Below, piece after piece: positions 23,786-31,829 of a stretch of 31,849 nt of DNA. The stretch is from Lachnospiraceae bacterium UBA7086. Lineage in GTDB: Bacteria; Bacillota; Clostridia; Lachnospirales; Lachnospiraceae. A program made the position numbers and the translations under genes. Every line of letters begins with the position of its first letter. Position 1 is the first letter of the stretch. The notes below the pieces were generated by a model, which saw only the letters and a program-made list of their open reading frames with translations, ran no database searches and was not told where the DNA came from. The DNA lies in the NCBI GenBank assembly GCA_002492525.1, contig DKZA01000032.1:2336-34184 (forward strand), written 5' to 3'.

Positions 23786-25522
23786 ATGAAGTGTAAAAAA
23801 TTAACAGCGCTTTTATTGACAGCAGCTATGACAGCATCTGTACTTACCGGCTGCGGCGGCGGTCAGGAAGGTACAGGCGGCAGCACAGCAACTTCAGGAC
23901 CCGCAGAAACGTCGGGGGGGGGGCAAAATGAGACGGCCGAAACCAGTGGTGATGGCAGTAAAGAAATTACCGATTTTACGATGTTTATTGCTATGCCGGG
24001 TTCCGAGATCAATGACGGCAATGAAGTTCAGGAGATCATCGCACAGAAGACCGGCGTAAGAGTGAAAGAGACATGGCTGACAGGACAGACAGCAGCAGAA
24101 GCAGTGGGAACGATTATCGCAGGAGGAGAGTATCCTGATTTTATAGACGGCGGCGACGGACAGATGGCTCTGTATGATGCAGGGGCACTGGTTGCCTGGG
24201 ATGATTATCTTGATAAATATCCCAACTTAAAAGAGATGTACTCCGATGAGGAGTGGGACAGATTCCGTCAGGCAGACGGTAAGATTTACTGGGCAAATAT
24301 CTTCCAGAATACATACGGTGAGACCAAAGCAACAACACATAATGATGAAGCTTTCTGGATTCAGGCAAAGGTGCTTGCATGGGATAACTATCCGGAGATC
24401 AAAACATTGGATCAGTACTTTGATCTGCTGGAGCGCTATGCAGCAGCAAACCCGACCATGGAAGACGGTACAGAGGTAATTCCTTATACGATCCTTTGTG
24501 AGGACTGGAGATATTTCTGTATTGAAAATGCGGGTCAGTTCTTAGACGGTTATCCGAATGACGGTTCTGTTATCGTTAATACAGATACCATGAAGATTGA
24601 AGATTACAATACCAGTGAGACAACGCACAAGTATTTCCAGAAGTTAAATGAGGAATACCAGAAAGGTATGATCGATCACGAATTTGCAACACAGACTTAT
24701 GATGAGTATATTGCAAAGCTTTCTACAGGCCGTGTACTTGGTATGTGTGACCAGTGGTGGGATTTCGCATATACGGTAAACGATGTATTCAAGCAGCAGG
24801 GTCTTGATTTGCAGGGCTGCAACTATGTACCTCTTGGTCTTACCATCGAGGAAGGCATGGACAATATGTGGCATACCTATGGCGATACACAGAATGTAGC
24901 AAACGGTGTTGCTATTACCACAAGCTGTAAAGATGTAGACAAGGCGTTCCAGTTCTTAAATGATATCTTGGATCAGGAGATTCATGATCTCAGATTCTGG
25001 GGTGTTGAGGGAGTAGATTATCTGGTAGATGATGACGGCCTCTATTACAGAACTGAGGAAATGAGAATGCAGTGCTCTAATACAGAATATAAGGCTTCCC
25101 ATTTATGCCCGTACTCTTATCTGCCGCAGTACCTTGGAACAAGCAGAGACGGAAAGAATGCGATGCAGACGCCTGAGCAGACTTCCGAGTTCTTCAGCGG
25201 ACTGGCACAGCCGTTGATAGACTGCTTTAATGCATATGGCGTAACAACTTATGTGGAAATGATCGGTTCCGTACATAAAGAAACAGGCCCTTGGTTCCCG
25301 ATGTACTCCTTCTCTAACAACATGACAACAGAGACTCCCGGCGGTGTAGCATGGGCTAAGATGGGAGAGGTTAAGCATGAATGGCTGCCTAAGGTGGTTA
25401 TGTCGGATTCCTTTGATGGAACATGGAATCAGTATATGGAAGCGTATGAAGGTTGTCAACCGCAGGATTTCCTGGCTGAGATGCAGACGGAGTTAGACCG
25501 CAGAGCAGCAGCGGCGCAGTAA
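23786..25522 (+). CDS. Extracellular sugar-binding lipoprotein of an ABC importer
   Basis: The 578-aa solute-binding protein is of the large LipO/YtcQ-like type. It has a lipoprotein signal ending LTGC (Cys23), then a Gly/Ser/Thr-rich tether (about residues 24-60), then a two-lobed binding domain. Aromatic residues are plentiful ('DQWWDFAYTVND', 'DLRFWGVEGVDY'), fitting carbohydrate stacking. The two permease genes downstream and the xylanolytic enzymes around it point to xylo-oligosaccharides as ligand; this is inference. GGGAGGATTAAG precedes ATG 23786. The tether includes a run of ten G (23914-23923), where one-base slippage would abolish the protein. A hairpin after the gene may limit transcription of the permeases. 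Confidence 0.92.
   Translation: MKCKKLTALLLTAAMTASVLTGCGGGQEGTGGSTATSGPAETSGGGQNETAETSGDGSKEITDFTMFIAMPGSEINDGNEVQEIIAQKTGVRVKETWLTGQTAAEAVGTIIAGGEYPDFIDGGDGQMALYDAGALVAWDDYLDKYPNLKEMYSDEEWDRFRQADGKIYWANIFQNTYGETKATTHNDEAFWIQAKVLAWDNYPEIKTLDQYFDLLERYAAANPTMEDGTEVIPYTILCEDWRYFCIENAGQFLDGYPNDGSVIVNTDTMKIEDYNTSETTHKYFQKLNEEYQKGMIDHEFATQTYDEYIAKLSTGRVLGMCDQWWDFAYTVNDVFKQQGLDLQGCNYVPLGLTIEEGMDNMWHTYGDTQNVANGVAITTSCKDVDKAFQFLNDILDQEIHDLRFWGVEGVDYLVDDDGLYYRTEEMRMQCSNTEYKASHLCPYSYLPQYLGTSRDGKNAMQTPEQTSEFFSGLAQPLIDCFNAYGVTTYVEMIGSVHKETGPWFPMYSFSNNMTTETPGGVAWAKMGEVKHEWLPKVVMSDSFDGTWNQYMEAYEGCQPQDFLAEMQTELDRRAAAAQ
23914..23923 (+). repeat. G10 homopolymer inside the sugar-binding protein gene
   Basis: Ten consecutive G at codons 43-46 encode the end of Ser and three Gly in the lipoprotein tether. 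Such tracts are slippage-prone in replication and in sequencing. Confidence 0.9.
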
Positions 25523-25559
25523 ACAGCTCATGGAAACAGTAACCTGAGTTTTAAATGAA

Positions 25560-25606
25560 GAGACAGCTATATTGCTGTAAGAGCCATGTAGCTGTCTCCT
25601 TTTTAT
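25560..25606 (+). terminator. Hairpin with T tail between binding protein and permease genes
   Basis: GAGACAGCTA (25560-25569) pairs with TAGCTGTCTC (25589-25598), followed by CTTTTTAT. It is probably a partial terminator or mRNA 3'-end stabiliser giving excess binding protein over permeases. Confidence 0.7.
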
Positions 25607-25639
25607 CTAAAATATCTATGAGTGCAGAGGGAGGAGCGT

Positions 25640-26575
25640 ATGAGTCGGGGGAAAAAACAAGCAAAACAAAAAATTACATGGAAAGAGATTAAACGACAAA
25701 AAGTCCTGCTGATATGGTCGGCGTTTTTTGTCATATATGGTTTTATTTTCTATTATCTTCCGTTGGGCGGATGGATCATGGCATTTCAGAATTACAAGCC
25801 GAAGGATGGCTTGCTCCATTCCAAATTTATCGGGCTTGATAAGTTTAAGTTCCTGTTTGGCGATGCATCTTTTATCAGAGTTATCAGGAACACATTGGCA
25901 ATGGGTACGATTAATCTGGTAACTTCGTTTATTATGGCAATTCTGTTTGCCATTCTGCTAAATGAAGTACGATGGGTTCTCGGGAAGAAAATGGTACAGA
26001 CGATCTCTTATCTGCCTCACTTCCTGTCATGGATCATTGTTACCGGTATTTTGCATGACGCATTATCCTCAACGGGAATTGTCAATGAAGTATTGATGAA
26101 TCTGGGTATTATTGATAAGCAGATTAATTTCTTTGCGCATGAAAGTTATTTCTGGCCTATAGTTGCCTTTTCAAACCTATGGAAAGAGACCGGATGGAAC
26201 GCTATTATTTATCTGGCGGCGATCACGGCAATCGATCCCAGCCTTTATGAGGCCGCTTCCATCGACGGCGCGGGCAGATGGGCCAAGATTAAATATATCA
26301 CACTTCCGGGCATTAAGCCCACCATTATTATACTGCTTCTGATGAATGTGGGTAATGTTCTGAACGCGGGATTTGAAGTACAGTATCTGTTAGGAAACGG
26401 ACTTGTACAGAAAGTATCGCAGACTATTGATATCTATGTGTTGAACTGGGGTATCAGCCAGAACGATTATTCCCTGGGTACGGCGGCAGGTATCTTCAAG
26501 AGCGCAGTCAGTATCATCCTGATTGTGATTGCCAACCGGATAGCGAAACATTCCGGCGAAGAGAGTCTATTCTAG
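25640..26575 (+). CDS. Sugar ABC transporter permease (LplB-like, first subunit)
   Basis: The 311-aa inner-membrane subunit has six helices. The coupling-helix EAA motif is 'YEAASIDGAGRWAKIKYITLPGI', and the N-terminal 'YYLPLGGWIMAFQNYKP' is typical of the LplB/YteP group that works with large lipoprotein binding proteins. GGGAGGAG precedes ATG 25640, so the upstream GTG at 25622 is not needed. The second permease follows 16 nt later. No ATPase gene is nearby; a shared MsmX-type ATPase is presumed. Confidence 0.93.
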   Translation: MSRGKKQAKQKITWKEIKRQKVLLIWSAFFVIYGFIFYYLPLGGWIMAFQNYKPKDGLLHSKFIGLDKFKFLFGDASFIRVIRNTLAMGTINLVTSFIMAILFAILLNEVRWVLGKKMVQTISYLPHFLSWIIVTGILHDALSSTGIVNEVLMNLGIIDKQINFFAHESYFWPIVAFSNLWKETGWNAIIYLAAITAIDPSLYEAASIDGAGRWAKIKYITLPGIKPTIIILLLMNVGNVLNAGFEVQYLLGNGLVQKVSQTIDIYVLNWGISQNDYSLGTAAGIFKSAVSIILIVIANRIAKHSGEESLF

Positions 26576-26591
26576 GGGAGGGAGTGTAAAG

Positions 26592-27476
26592 ATGAAGAAA
26601 AAGAAAAGTATTGGAGATTGGATCTTCGTGGTATGTAATACCATCTTTATGGTATTATTTGTGATCATTACGTTGTATCCCGTATTAAATACCCTGGCAA
26701 TTTCCTTTAATGATGGTATTGATGCCGTACGCGGCGGAATCCATCTGATTCCGAGAAAGTTTACCTGGCAGAACTATTACACAGTATTACATAAACAGAA
26801 TATGATTACCGGTGCTTATATCACAGTCTTACGGACCATAATAGGAACTCTTTTGGCGTTAGTGACCAATGCACTGCTGGCATTTATCGTGAGCAGAAAG
26901 AGATTCCTGTTCAAATCACAGTTGTCTTTGTTCTGGGTTATCACAATGTATGTGAACGGCGGTCTGATTCCGGTATTCCTGTTGTATAAGAATCTGCATC
27001 TGACAGGAACCTTCTGGGTTTATGTAGTGCCCGGTGCGGTCAGCGCTTTTAATATGCTGGTGCTGAGGACTTATATGGTGGGGCTGCCTGATTCCCTGGA
27101 AGAATCGGCGCAGCTCGACGGCGCGGGATATATGACAATCTTTGTAAAGATTATTTCTCCGCTTTGTAAACCGGTTTATGCAACGGTAGCTTTGTTTGTG
27201 GCGGTAGGCCAGTGGAACTCCTGGTTTGATGCCATGCTTTACAATCGTATGTCCGACAAGTATACTACCTTACAGTATGAGTTGATGAAACTGTTGTCTT
27301 CTGTTATGCAGCAAAGCGGCAGTGCCGACAGTATGAGAAACTCGGCTAATTCCATCACACCTGCATCTATCAGGGCAGCGGCAACCATTGCAACGATGCT
27401 TCCTATTGTATGCCTGTATCCGTTCCTGCAAAGATACTTTGTGACAGGATTGACCATCGGCGGCGTTAAAGAATAA
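26592..27476 (+). CDS. Sugar ABC transporter permease (YtcP-like, second subunit)
   Basis: The 294-aa membrane subunit pairs with the permease at 25640. It has six helices, an early 'LYPVLNTLAISFND' segment and EAA motif 'LEESAQLDGAGYMTIFVKI', with the 'YPFLQRYFVTGLTIGGVKE' terminus diagnostic of CUT1 permeases. GGGGAGGGAG precedes ATG 26592. A strong terminator follows within 10 nt of the stop, closing the importer operon. Confidence 0.93.
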   Translation: MKKKKSIGDWIFVVCNTIFMVLFVIITLYPVLNTLAISFNDGIDAVRGGIHLIPRKFTWQNYYTVLHKQNMITGAYITVLRTIIGTLLALVTNALLAFIVSRKRFLFKSQLSLFWVITMYVNGGLIPVFLLYKNLHLTGTFWVYVVPGAVSAFNMLVLRTYMVGLPDSLEESAQLDGAGYMTIFVKIISPLCKPVYATVALFVAVGQWNSWFDAMLYNRMSDKYTTLQYELMKLLSSVMQQSGSADSMRNSANSITPASIRAAATIATMLPIVCLYPFLQRYFVTGLTIGGVKE

Positions 27477-27482
27477 TACGAG

Positions 27483-27510
27483 AAAAATGCCCGGTTTCCG
27501 GGCATTTTTT
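27483..27510 (+). terminator. Rho-independent terminator of the importer operon
   Basis: ATGCCCGG and CCGGGCAT pair around a TTT loop, flanked by A5 and T6. This is a textbook terminator. Confidence 0.92.
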
Positions 27511-27579
27511 GCGCTAATGTATAGACGCTGGAAATTAGATATAATAAAATCATATATATTTACAGAAAGAGGTAGTATT

Positions 27580-28728
27580 ATGCAGTATCGTAATGTATTG
27601 AAGGAGATTGGTATTCCGGAAGAAGAGATTACGTCAAGGCTTAAGGAGATTGTTCATACTTTTTTTTACGATGAAGAAGAGAAGGTGTATCATCCGGTAG
27701 GGAATGATATGGCCTATATTGAAGATACGGGAAATATTGATGCGCGCACGGAGGGCATGTCCTACGGGATGATGATGTGTGTGCAGCTTGATATGAAAGA
27801 AGAGTTTGATCGTCTCTGGAAATGGGCCAAGACCTATATGTGGATGGATTCCGGGGAGAATGAGGGATATTTCGCCTGGTCCTGCGCGCCGGACGGTTCC
27901 AAAAATGCCGACGGGCCTGCGCCCGATGGCGAAGAATATTTTGCCATGGCATTGTTCTTTGCATCCCATAGGTGGGGAGACGGCCAAGGTATTTATTGCT
28001 ATGAGAAAGAGGCGAAAGAAATCCTCTCAGCCTGTCTCCATAAAGGAGAAAACGGCCGGGCAGGGGAGCCCATGTGGAACAGGGAGAATCATCAGATTCT
28101 GTTTGTGCCCGGATCTCCTTTTACAGATCCCTCTTATCATCTGCCGCATTTTTATGAGTTGTTTGCCAGATGGGCCGATGAAGAAGACCGTACATTTTGG
28201 GCGCAGGCGGCTAAGGCCAGCCGGGAATATCTGGCCAAAGCCTGCCACAAAGAAACGGGAATGTCGGCGGAGTACGCACATTTTGACGGCTTGCCGGTAT
28301 ATACGGAATTTGCATGGGGACAGCACGGGTATTTTTATTCAGATGCCTACCGTACTGCGGCCAATATCGGACTGGATTATGGTTGGAACGAAACGGATGA
28401 AGGACAGTGTGCGGCGGTGCCCAGATTACAACGTTTCCTGGGTGTGACCAGGAAAGAAAACCCTTATATGACATATCGGATTGACGGAGAAGTGATCGAT
28501 CAGCCGGCGCTGCATCCTGTGGGGATGCTGGCTGCTACGGCACAGGGAACCCTGGCGATACCGGAACGGCTGGACAAAGAAGCGTTATCCGAGACGGCAA
28601 AACTGGCAAAAGAATGGGTAGAACGATTCTATAAAGAGCCAATGCGCAAAGGAGAGCGCAGGTATTACGATAACTGTCTTTATCTGTTTGCGTTTCTTGC
28701 ATTATCGGGAAATTACCGCATCTGGTAA
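27580..28728 (+). CDS. Reducing-end xylose-releasing exo-oligoxylanase (GH8, Rex type)
   Basis: The 382-aa enzyme is of the (alpha/alpha)6-barrel GH8 family and lacks a signal peptide, so it is cytosolic. Glu58 in 'ARTEGMSYGMM' is the expected acid and Asp255 in 'YFYSDAYRTAANIGLDY' the expected base. 'WKWAKTYM' and 'PDGEEYFAMALFFA' are typical of Rex proteins, and His312 in 'LHPVGM' fits the reducing-end pocket. Length is close to characterised Rex (about 388 aa). It releases xylose from the reducing end of xylo-oligosaccharides of three or more units, complementing the GH43 enzymes that act from the other end. ATG 27580 follows AGAGG; a TATAAT at 27540-27545 may be its -10. Confidence 0.92.
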   Translation: MQYRNVLKEIGIPEEEITSRLKEIVHTFFYDEEEKVYHPVGNDMAYIEDTGNIDARTEGMSYGMMMCVQLDMKEEFDRLWKWAKTYMWMDSGENEGYFAWSCAPDGSKNADGPAPDGEEYFAMALFFASHRWGDGQGIYCYEKEAKEILSACLHKGENGRAGEPMWNRENHQILFVPGSPFTDPSYHLPHFYELFARWADEEDRTFWAQAAKASREYLAKACHKETGMSAEYAHFDGLPVYTEFAWGQHGYFYSDAYRTAANIGLDYGWNETDEGQCAAVPRLQRFLGVTRKENPYMTYRIDGEVIDQPALHPVGMLAATAQGTLAIPERLDKEALSETAKLAKEWVERFYKEPMRKGERRYYDNCLYLFAFLALSGNYRIW

Positions 28729-28836
28729 GGTGATAAATAATTTCATGATGAATTCTGTTGCTATTTTACGACATTTCTGGCAAAATGGGATAGGAAGTGT
28801 TTCCGCAGAAACTATAAGAGAGAAGGGATATTACTT

Positions 28837-30027
28837 ATGGAAAGAAAAGTTGGAACAGTATCAAGAGGTATCCGCTGTCCCATTATCAGAGAGGGCGATG
28901 ATCTGTCCAGGATTGTTGTAGACAGTGTTTTGGAAGCAGCTGAGGCAGAAGGGTTTGCGCTTAGAGACCGGGATGTTATTGCGGTGACGGAGTCTGTTGT
29001 GGCGAGAGCACAGGGTAACTACGCATCGGTGGAAGCGATTGCGGAAGATGTGCGGACAAAACTCGGCGGAGAGACCATTGGCGTTATCTTCCCAATCCTG
29101 TCCAGAAACCGTTTCGCAATCTGCTTAAGAGGAATTGCCAAAGGGGCTAAGAAGGTCGTATTGATGCTCAGTTATCCCAGTGATGAGGTGGGTAACGAGT
29201 TAGTGTCTTTGGATAAACTGGATGAAGCCGGAATTAATCCCTACAGTGATGTATTGACATTGGAAAAATACAGAGAATTGTTTGGTGAGAATATCCATCC
29301 CTTTACCGGCGTGGACTACGTGTCCTATTACGGAGAATTAATCAAAGAAGCCGGTGCGGAAGTGGAGATTATATTTGCCAATGACTGCCGCAGTATTCTG
29401 CCTTATACCAAGAAAGTATTAAATTGCGATATTCATACCAGAGCCCGCACCAAGAGACTCTTAAAGGCAGCCGGTGCGGAAGTCGTGATGGGAATGGATG
29501 ATATTCTTACACAGCCTGTAAACGGCAGCGGCTGTAATGAGAAATACGGTCTGCTGGGTTCCAATAAATCAACGGAAGATACTATTAAGCTTTTCCCCCG
29601 TGAATGTACGGATCTGGTGATGGAGATTCAGAAAGAGATCCTGAACAAAACGGGCAAGCATGTGGAAGTTATGGTATATGGTGATGGTGCGTTTAAGGAT
29701 CCCGTAGGAAAGATCTGGGAGCTTGCGGATCCTTGTGTATCTCCTGCCAGCACACCCGGACTTGAGGGGACGCCTAATGAGGTGAAGTTGAAATATCTGG
29801 CGGACAATGACTTTAAAGATTTGTCCGGTGAAGCACTGAAAGAAGCGATTTCTAACCGTATCAAAGAGAAGAAAGATAATCTGGTAGGTGATATGGCTTC
29901 TCAGGGAACGACTCCCAGAAGACTTACCGATTTGATCGGCTCTTTGTGTGACTTGACCAGCGGTTCAGGCGATAAAGGAACGCCGGTGATTCTGATTCAG
30001 GGATATTTTGATAATTATGTAAGTTAA
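28837..30027 (+). CDS. CofE-like protein (coenzyme F420-0:L-glutamate ligase family domain)
   Basis: The 396-aa soluble protein has an F420-ligase-like domain: N-terminal 'GIRCPIIREGDDLSRIVVDSV', 'RDRDVIAVTESVVARAQGNY', later 'MVYGDGAFKDPVGKIWELADP'. In F420 makers CofE adds glutamate to F420-0 through its lactyl phosphate. No other F420 genes are seen here, and Firmicutes of this kind generally lack F420, so another amide-forming or GTP-dependent role is likely; it is longer than archaeal CofE (about 250 aa). An AAGGGA site precedes ATG 28837. It lies 108 nt after the GH8 gene and 12 nt before a GH43 gene, hence almost certainly co-transcribed with that xylosidase. Confidence 0.82.
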   Translation: MERKVGTVSRGIRCPIIREGDDLSRIVVDSVLEAAEAEGFALRDRDVIAVTESVVARAQGNYASVEAIAEDVRTKLGGETIGVIFPILSRNRFAICLRGIAKGAKKVVLMLSYPSDEVGNELVSLDKLDEAGINPYSDVLTLEKYRELFGENIHPFTGVDYVSYYGELIKEAGAEVEIIFANDCRSILPYTKKVLNCDIHTRARTKRLLKAAGAEVVMGMDDILTQPVNGSGCNEKYGLLGSNKSTEDTIKLFPRECTDLVMEIQKEILNKTGKHVEVMVYGDGAFKDPVGKIWELADPCVSPASTPGLEGTPNEVKLKYLADNDFKDLSGEALKEAISNRIKEKKDNLVGDMASQGTTPRRLTDLIGSLCDLTSGSGDKGTPVILIQGYFDNYVS

Positions 30028-30039
30028 AGGAAGAGAACT

Positions 30040-31608
30040 ATGACGACAGCGAAAAATCCGATTATAGCGGGATTTTATCCGGATCCGTCAATTTGTGGAG
30101 TGGGCGAAGATTATTATCTGGTCAACTCCACTTTTTCCTATTTTCCGGGTATTCCCATCATGCATAGCAAAGATCTGGTTCATTGGGAACAGATTGGCAA
30201 TGTATTGGACAGACCTTCTCAGCTTCCCTTGGAGAAAGGACAGCACTCCCAGGGAATTTTTGCGCCTGCGATACGGTATCATGAAGGAGTCTTTTATGTG
30301 ATATGTACGAATGAGACTAGCGGAGGCAATTTTATCGTAACGGCCGAAGATCCTGCGGGGCCATGGTCGGAGCCTTCTTATCTGGAAGGGGCGGACGGGA
30401 TAGATCCTACCATCTTTTTTGATGAAGATGGGAAGGTCTATTATATAGGGACACATCCCATTGTGGAGGGCAGACAATATGACGGCGAATGTCATATCTG
30501 GATTCAGGAATTGGATCTTACGAATAAGAAACTGGTAGGAGAGCCCAAAGATGTGTGGAGCGGTTCCATGCGCTTTGTCCATTGGCCGGAAGGCCCCCAT
30601 CTGTATAGGAGAGACGGTTATTATTACATGTTGTTGGCGGAGGGAGGCACGGAACGGAATCATTCGGTAACCATGTGCAGAAGCCGCAGCATCTGGGGGC
30701 CTTATGAGAATCATTTCTGCAATCCCATCCTTACCCACAGACATTTAGGGAAAGACTACCCAGTTCAATGTGTAGGCCATGGGGATCTGGTGGAGACGCC
30801 GTCCGGTGACTGGTACATGGTCATGTTGGCTATGCGTCCTATTGACGGTTATACGACCCTTGGCAGAGAGACTTTTCTGGCCAGAGTTGTGTGGGAGAAT
30901 GGCTGGCCGGTAGTCAATCCGGGCGTAGGCAGACTGACAGAGGAGGTGGAAGTCAATCTGAAGGAATGGAAGCCGGAAAGACAGGCCACTGTGGATAAAA
31001 GAGCCTATCATTTCGGGGAAATGGATAGATTGGGATATGAATTTGTATACCTCAGGAATCCGGAGCAGAACAGGTACCGGCTGTGTCCGGGCAAAGGACT
31101 CAAGCTGCAATACAGCACCTATACCCTGATGGAAAATACTTCCCCTACTTTTGTGGGAATCCGGCAACAGCATCATTGCTTCCGGGCGGACACAGTTGTG
31201 TATGCAGACAGTATCTCACGGGGGCAGGAGACGGGTATTGTGCTGTTACAGAGCAATGCATATTATCTGCGGACAGCGCTCACAAGAGGAACTGACGAGG
31301 AAATGATTCTTTCGGTATATCTGTGTCAGGATCTGGAGGAAAAGCTGATAGCGGAGCAAGTGCTTGCAGATGTGCGGGAGGAGCTTACAATATCTCTGGA
31401 AGTCAGGGGACTTGCTGCCGGTGTCAAAGTAACTTGTGGTAAAACAGAGACGGATGTGGCGCAGGAGATTGCTATTCACAGCCTTTCAACAGAAATTGCC
31501 GGCGGTTTCGTGGGTTGTACTGTGGGAATGTATGCGATTTCTGCAGAGGAAACAGAAAAAGGAGCAATTTATAAAGATTTTATCTATCAAACCACTAAAT
31601 GTTGTTGA
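30040..31608 (+). CDS. Glycoside hydrolase family 43 beta-xylosidase (GH43_11-like)
   Basis: The 522-aa cytosolic enzyme has no signal peptide. The catalytic triad is Asp15 in 'FYPDPSI', Asp122 in 'GIDPTIFFDED' and Glu184 in 'WPEGPHLYRRDG'. A C-terminal beta-sandwich domain (from about residue 325) is present, as in XynB-type xylosidases whose sandwich closes the active-site pocket. It should release xylose, and perhaps arabinose, from non-reducing ends. AAAGGAAGAG precedes ATG 30040, 12 nt after the CofE-like gene. A hairpin terminator lies about 65 nt downstream. It is clearly diverged from the GH43 at 18715, so the two probably have different linkage preferences. Confidence 0.93.
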   Translation: MTTAKNPIIAGFYPDPSICGVGEDYYLVNSTFSYFPGIPIMHSKDLVHWEQIGNVLDRPSQLPLEKGQHSQGIFAPAIRYHEGVFYVICTNETSGGNFIVTAEDPAGPWSEPSYLEGADGIDPTIFFDEDGKVYYIGTHPIVEGRQYDGECHIWIQELDLTNKKLVGEPKDVWSGSMRFVHWPEGPHLYRRDGYYYMLLAEGGTERNHSVTMCRSRSIWGPYENHFCNPILTHRHLGKDYPVQCVGHGDLVETPSGDWYMVMLAMRPIDGYTTLGRETFLARVVWENGWPVVNPGVGRLTEEVEVNLKEWKPERQATVDKRAYHFGEMDRLGYEFVYLRNPEQNRYRLCPGKGLKLQYSTYTLMENTSPTFVGIRQQHHCFRADTVVYADSISRGQETGIVLLQSNAYYLRTALTRGTDEEMILSVYLCQDLEEKLIAEQVLADVREELTISLEVRGLAAGVKVTCGKTETDVAQEIAIHSLSTEIAGGFVGCTVGMYAISAEETEKGAIYKDFIYQTTKCC

Positions 31609-31634
31609 GGAGTAGCGCTTCGGTAGCACTTCTT

Positions 31635-31646
31635 GTAGTATACTAC
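31635..31646. repeat. 12-bp perfect palindrome downstream of the last GH43 gene
   Basis: GTAGTATACTAC equals its own reverse complement. It lies 26 nt after the GH43 stop. It could bind a dimeric regulator; no further evidence. Confidence 0.5.
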
Positions 31647-31671
31647 CTTTGTAAAAGGGGATAACGATAGA

Positions 31672-31730
31672 ACCGAAGGCATACACTGCAAAGCCAATCA
31701 GGGCTGACAGGTATGCTTTCGGTCGTTTTA
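31672..31730 (+). terminator. Hairpin terminator of the GH8-CofE-GH43 operon
   Basis: ACCGAAGGCATAC (31672-31684) pairs with GTATGCTTTCGGT (31711-31723, one G-T pair) with a 26-nt loop, followed by CGTTTTA. The long loop and weak T tail lower confidence. Confidence 0.55.
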
Positions 31731-31761
31731 TAAAATGTTTTTTTGGATTGATTATTGATGA

Positions 31762-31790
31762 TAGACTTTGCATTTTAATCGTGATATACT
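31762..31790 (+). promoter_or_regulatory. Putative promoter for a gene beyond the window end
   Basis: TAGACT (31762-31767) and TATACT (31785-31790) are exactly 17 nt apart. The -10 lies in the left arm of a dyad (31777-31829). Confidence 0.45.
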
Positions 31791-31829
31791 ATTTCCACAA
31801 GGAACATATAACGATTATATATCACAATT
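31777..31829. promoter_or_regulatory. Inverted repeat overlapping the last promoter, candidate operator
   Basis: AATCGTGATATA (31777-31788) and TATATCACAATT (31818-31829) are inverted copies with one G-T mismatch and a 29-nt centre. They cover the -10 and initial transcribed region, as a repressor site would. Confidence 0.4.

Noticed and set aside
27806..28447. 213-codon plus-strand frame inside the GH8 gene
   Set aside because: It is an alternative-frame shadow of the GH8 gene, which has catalytic residues and family length.
30088..30744. 218-codon minus-strand frame opposite the second GH43 gene
   Set aside because: It is a shadow of a gene with a full GH43 triad.
31486..31773. 95-codon minus-strand frame at the right end, with a hydrophobic stretch
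   Set aside because: There is no ribosome binding site before its ATG. It reads through the terminator hairpin and into the GH43 3' end, so the apparent peptide is a by-product of the inverted repeat.
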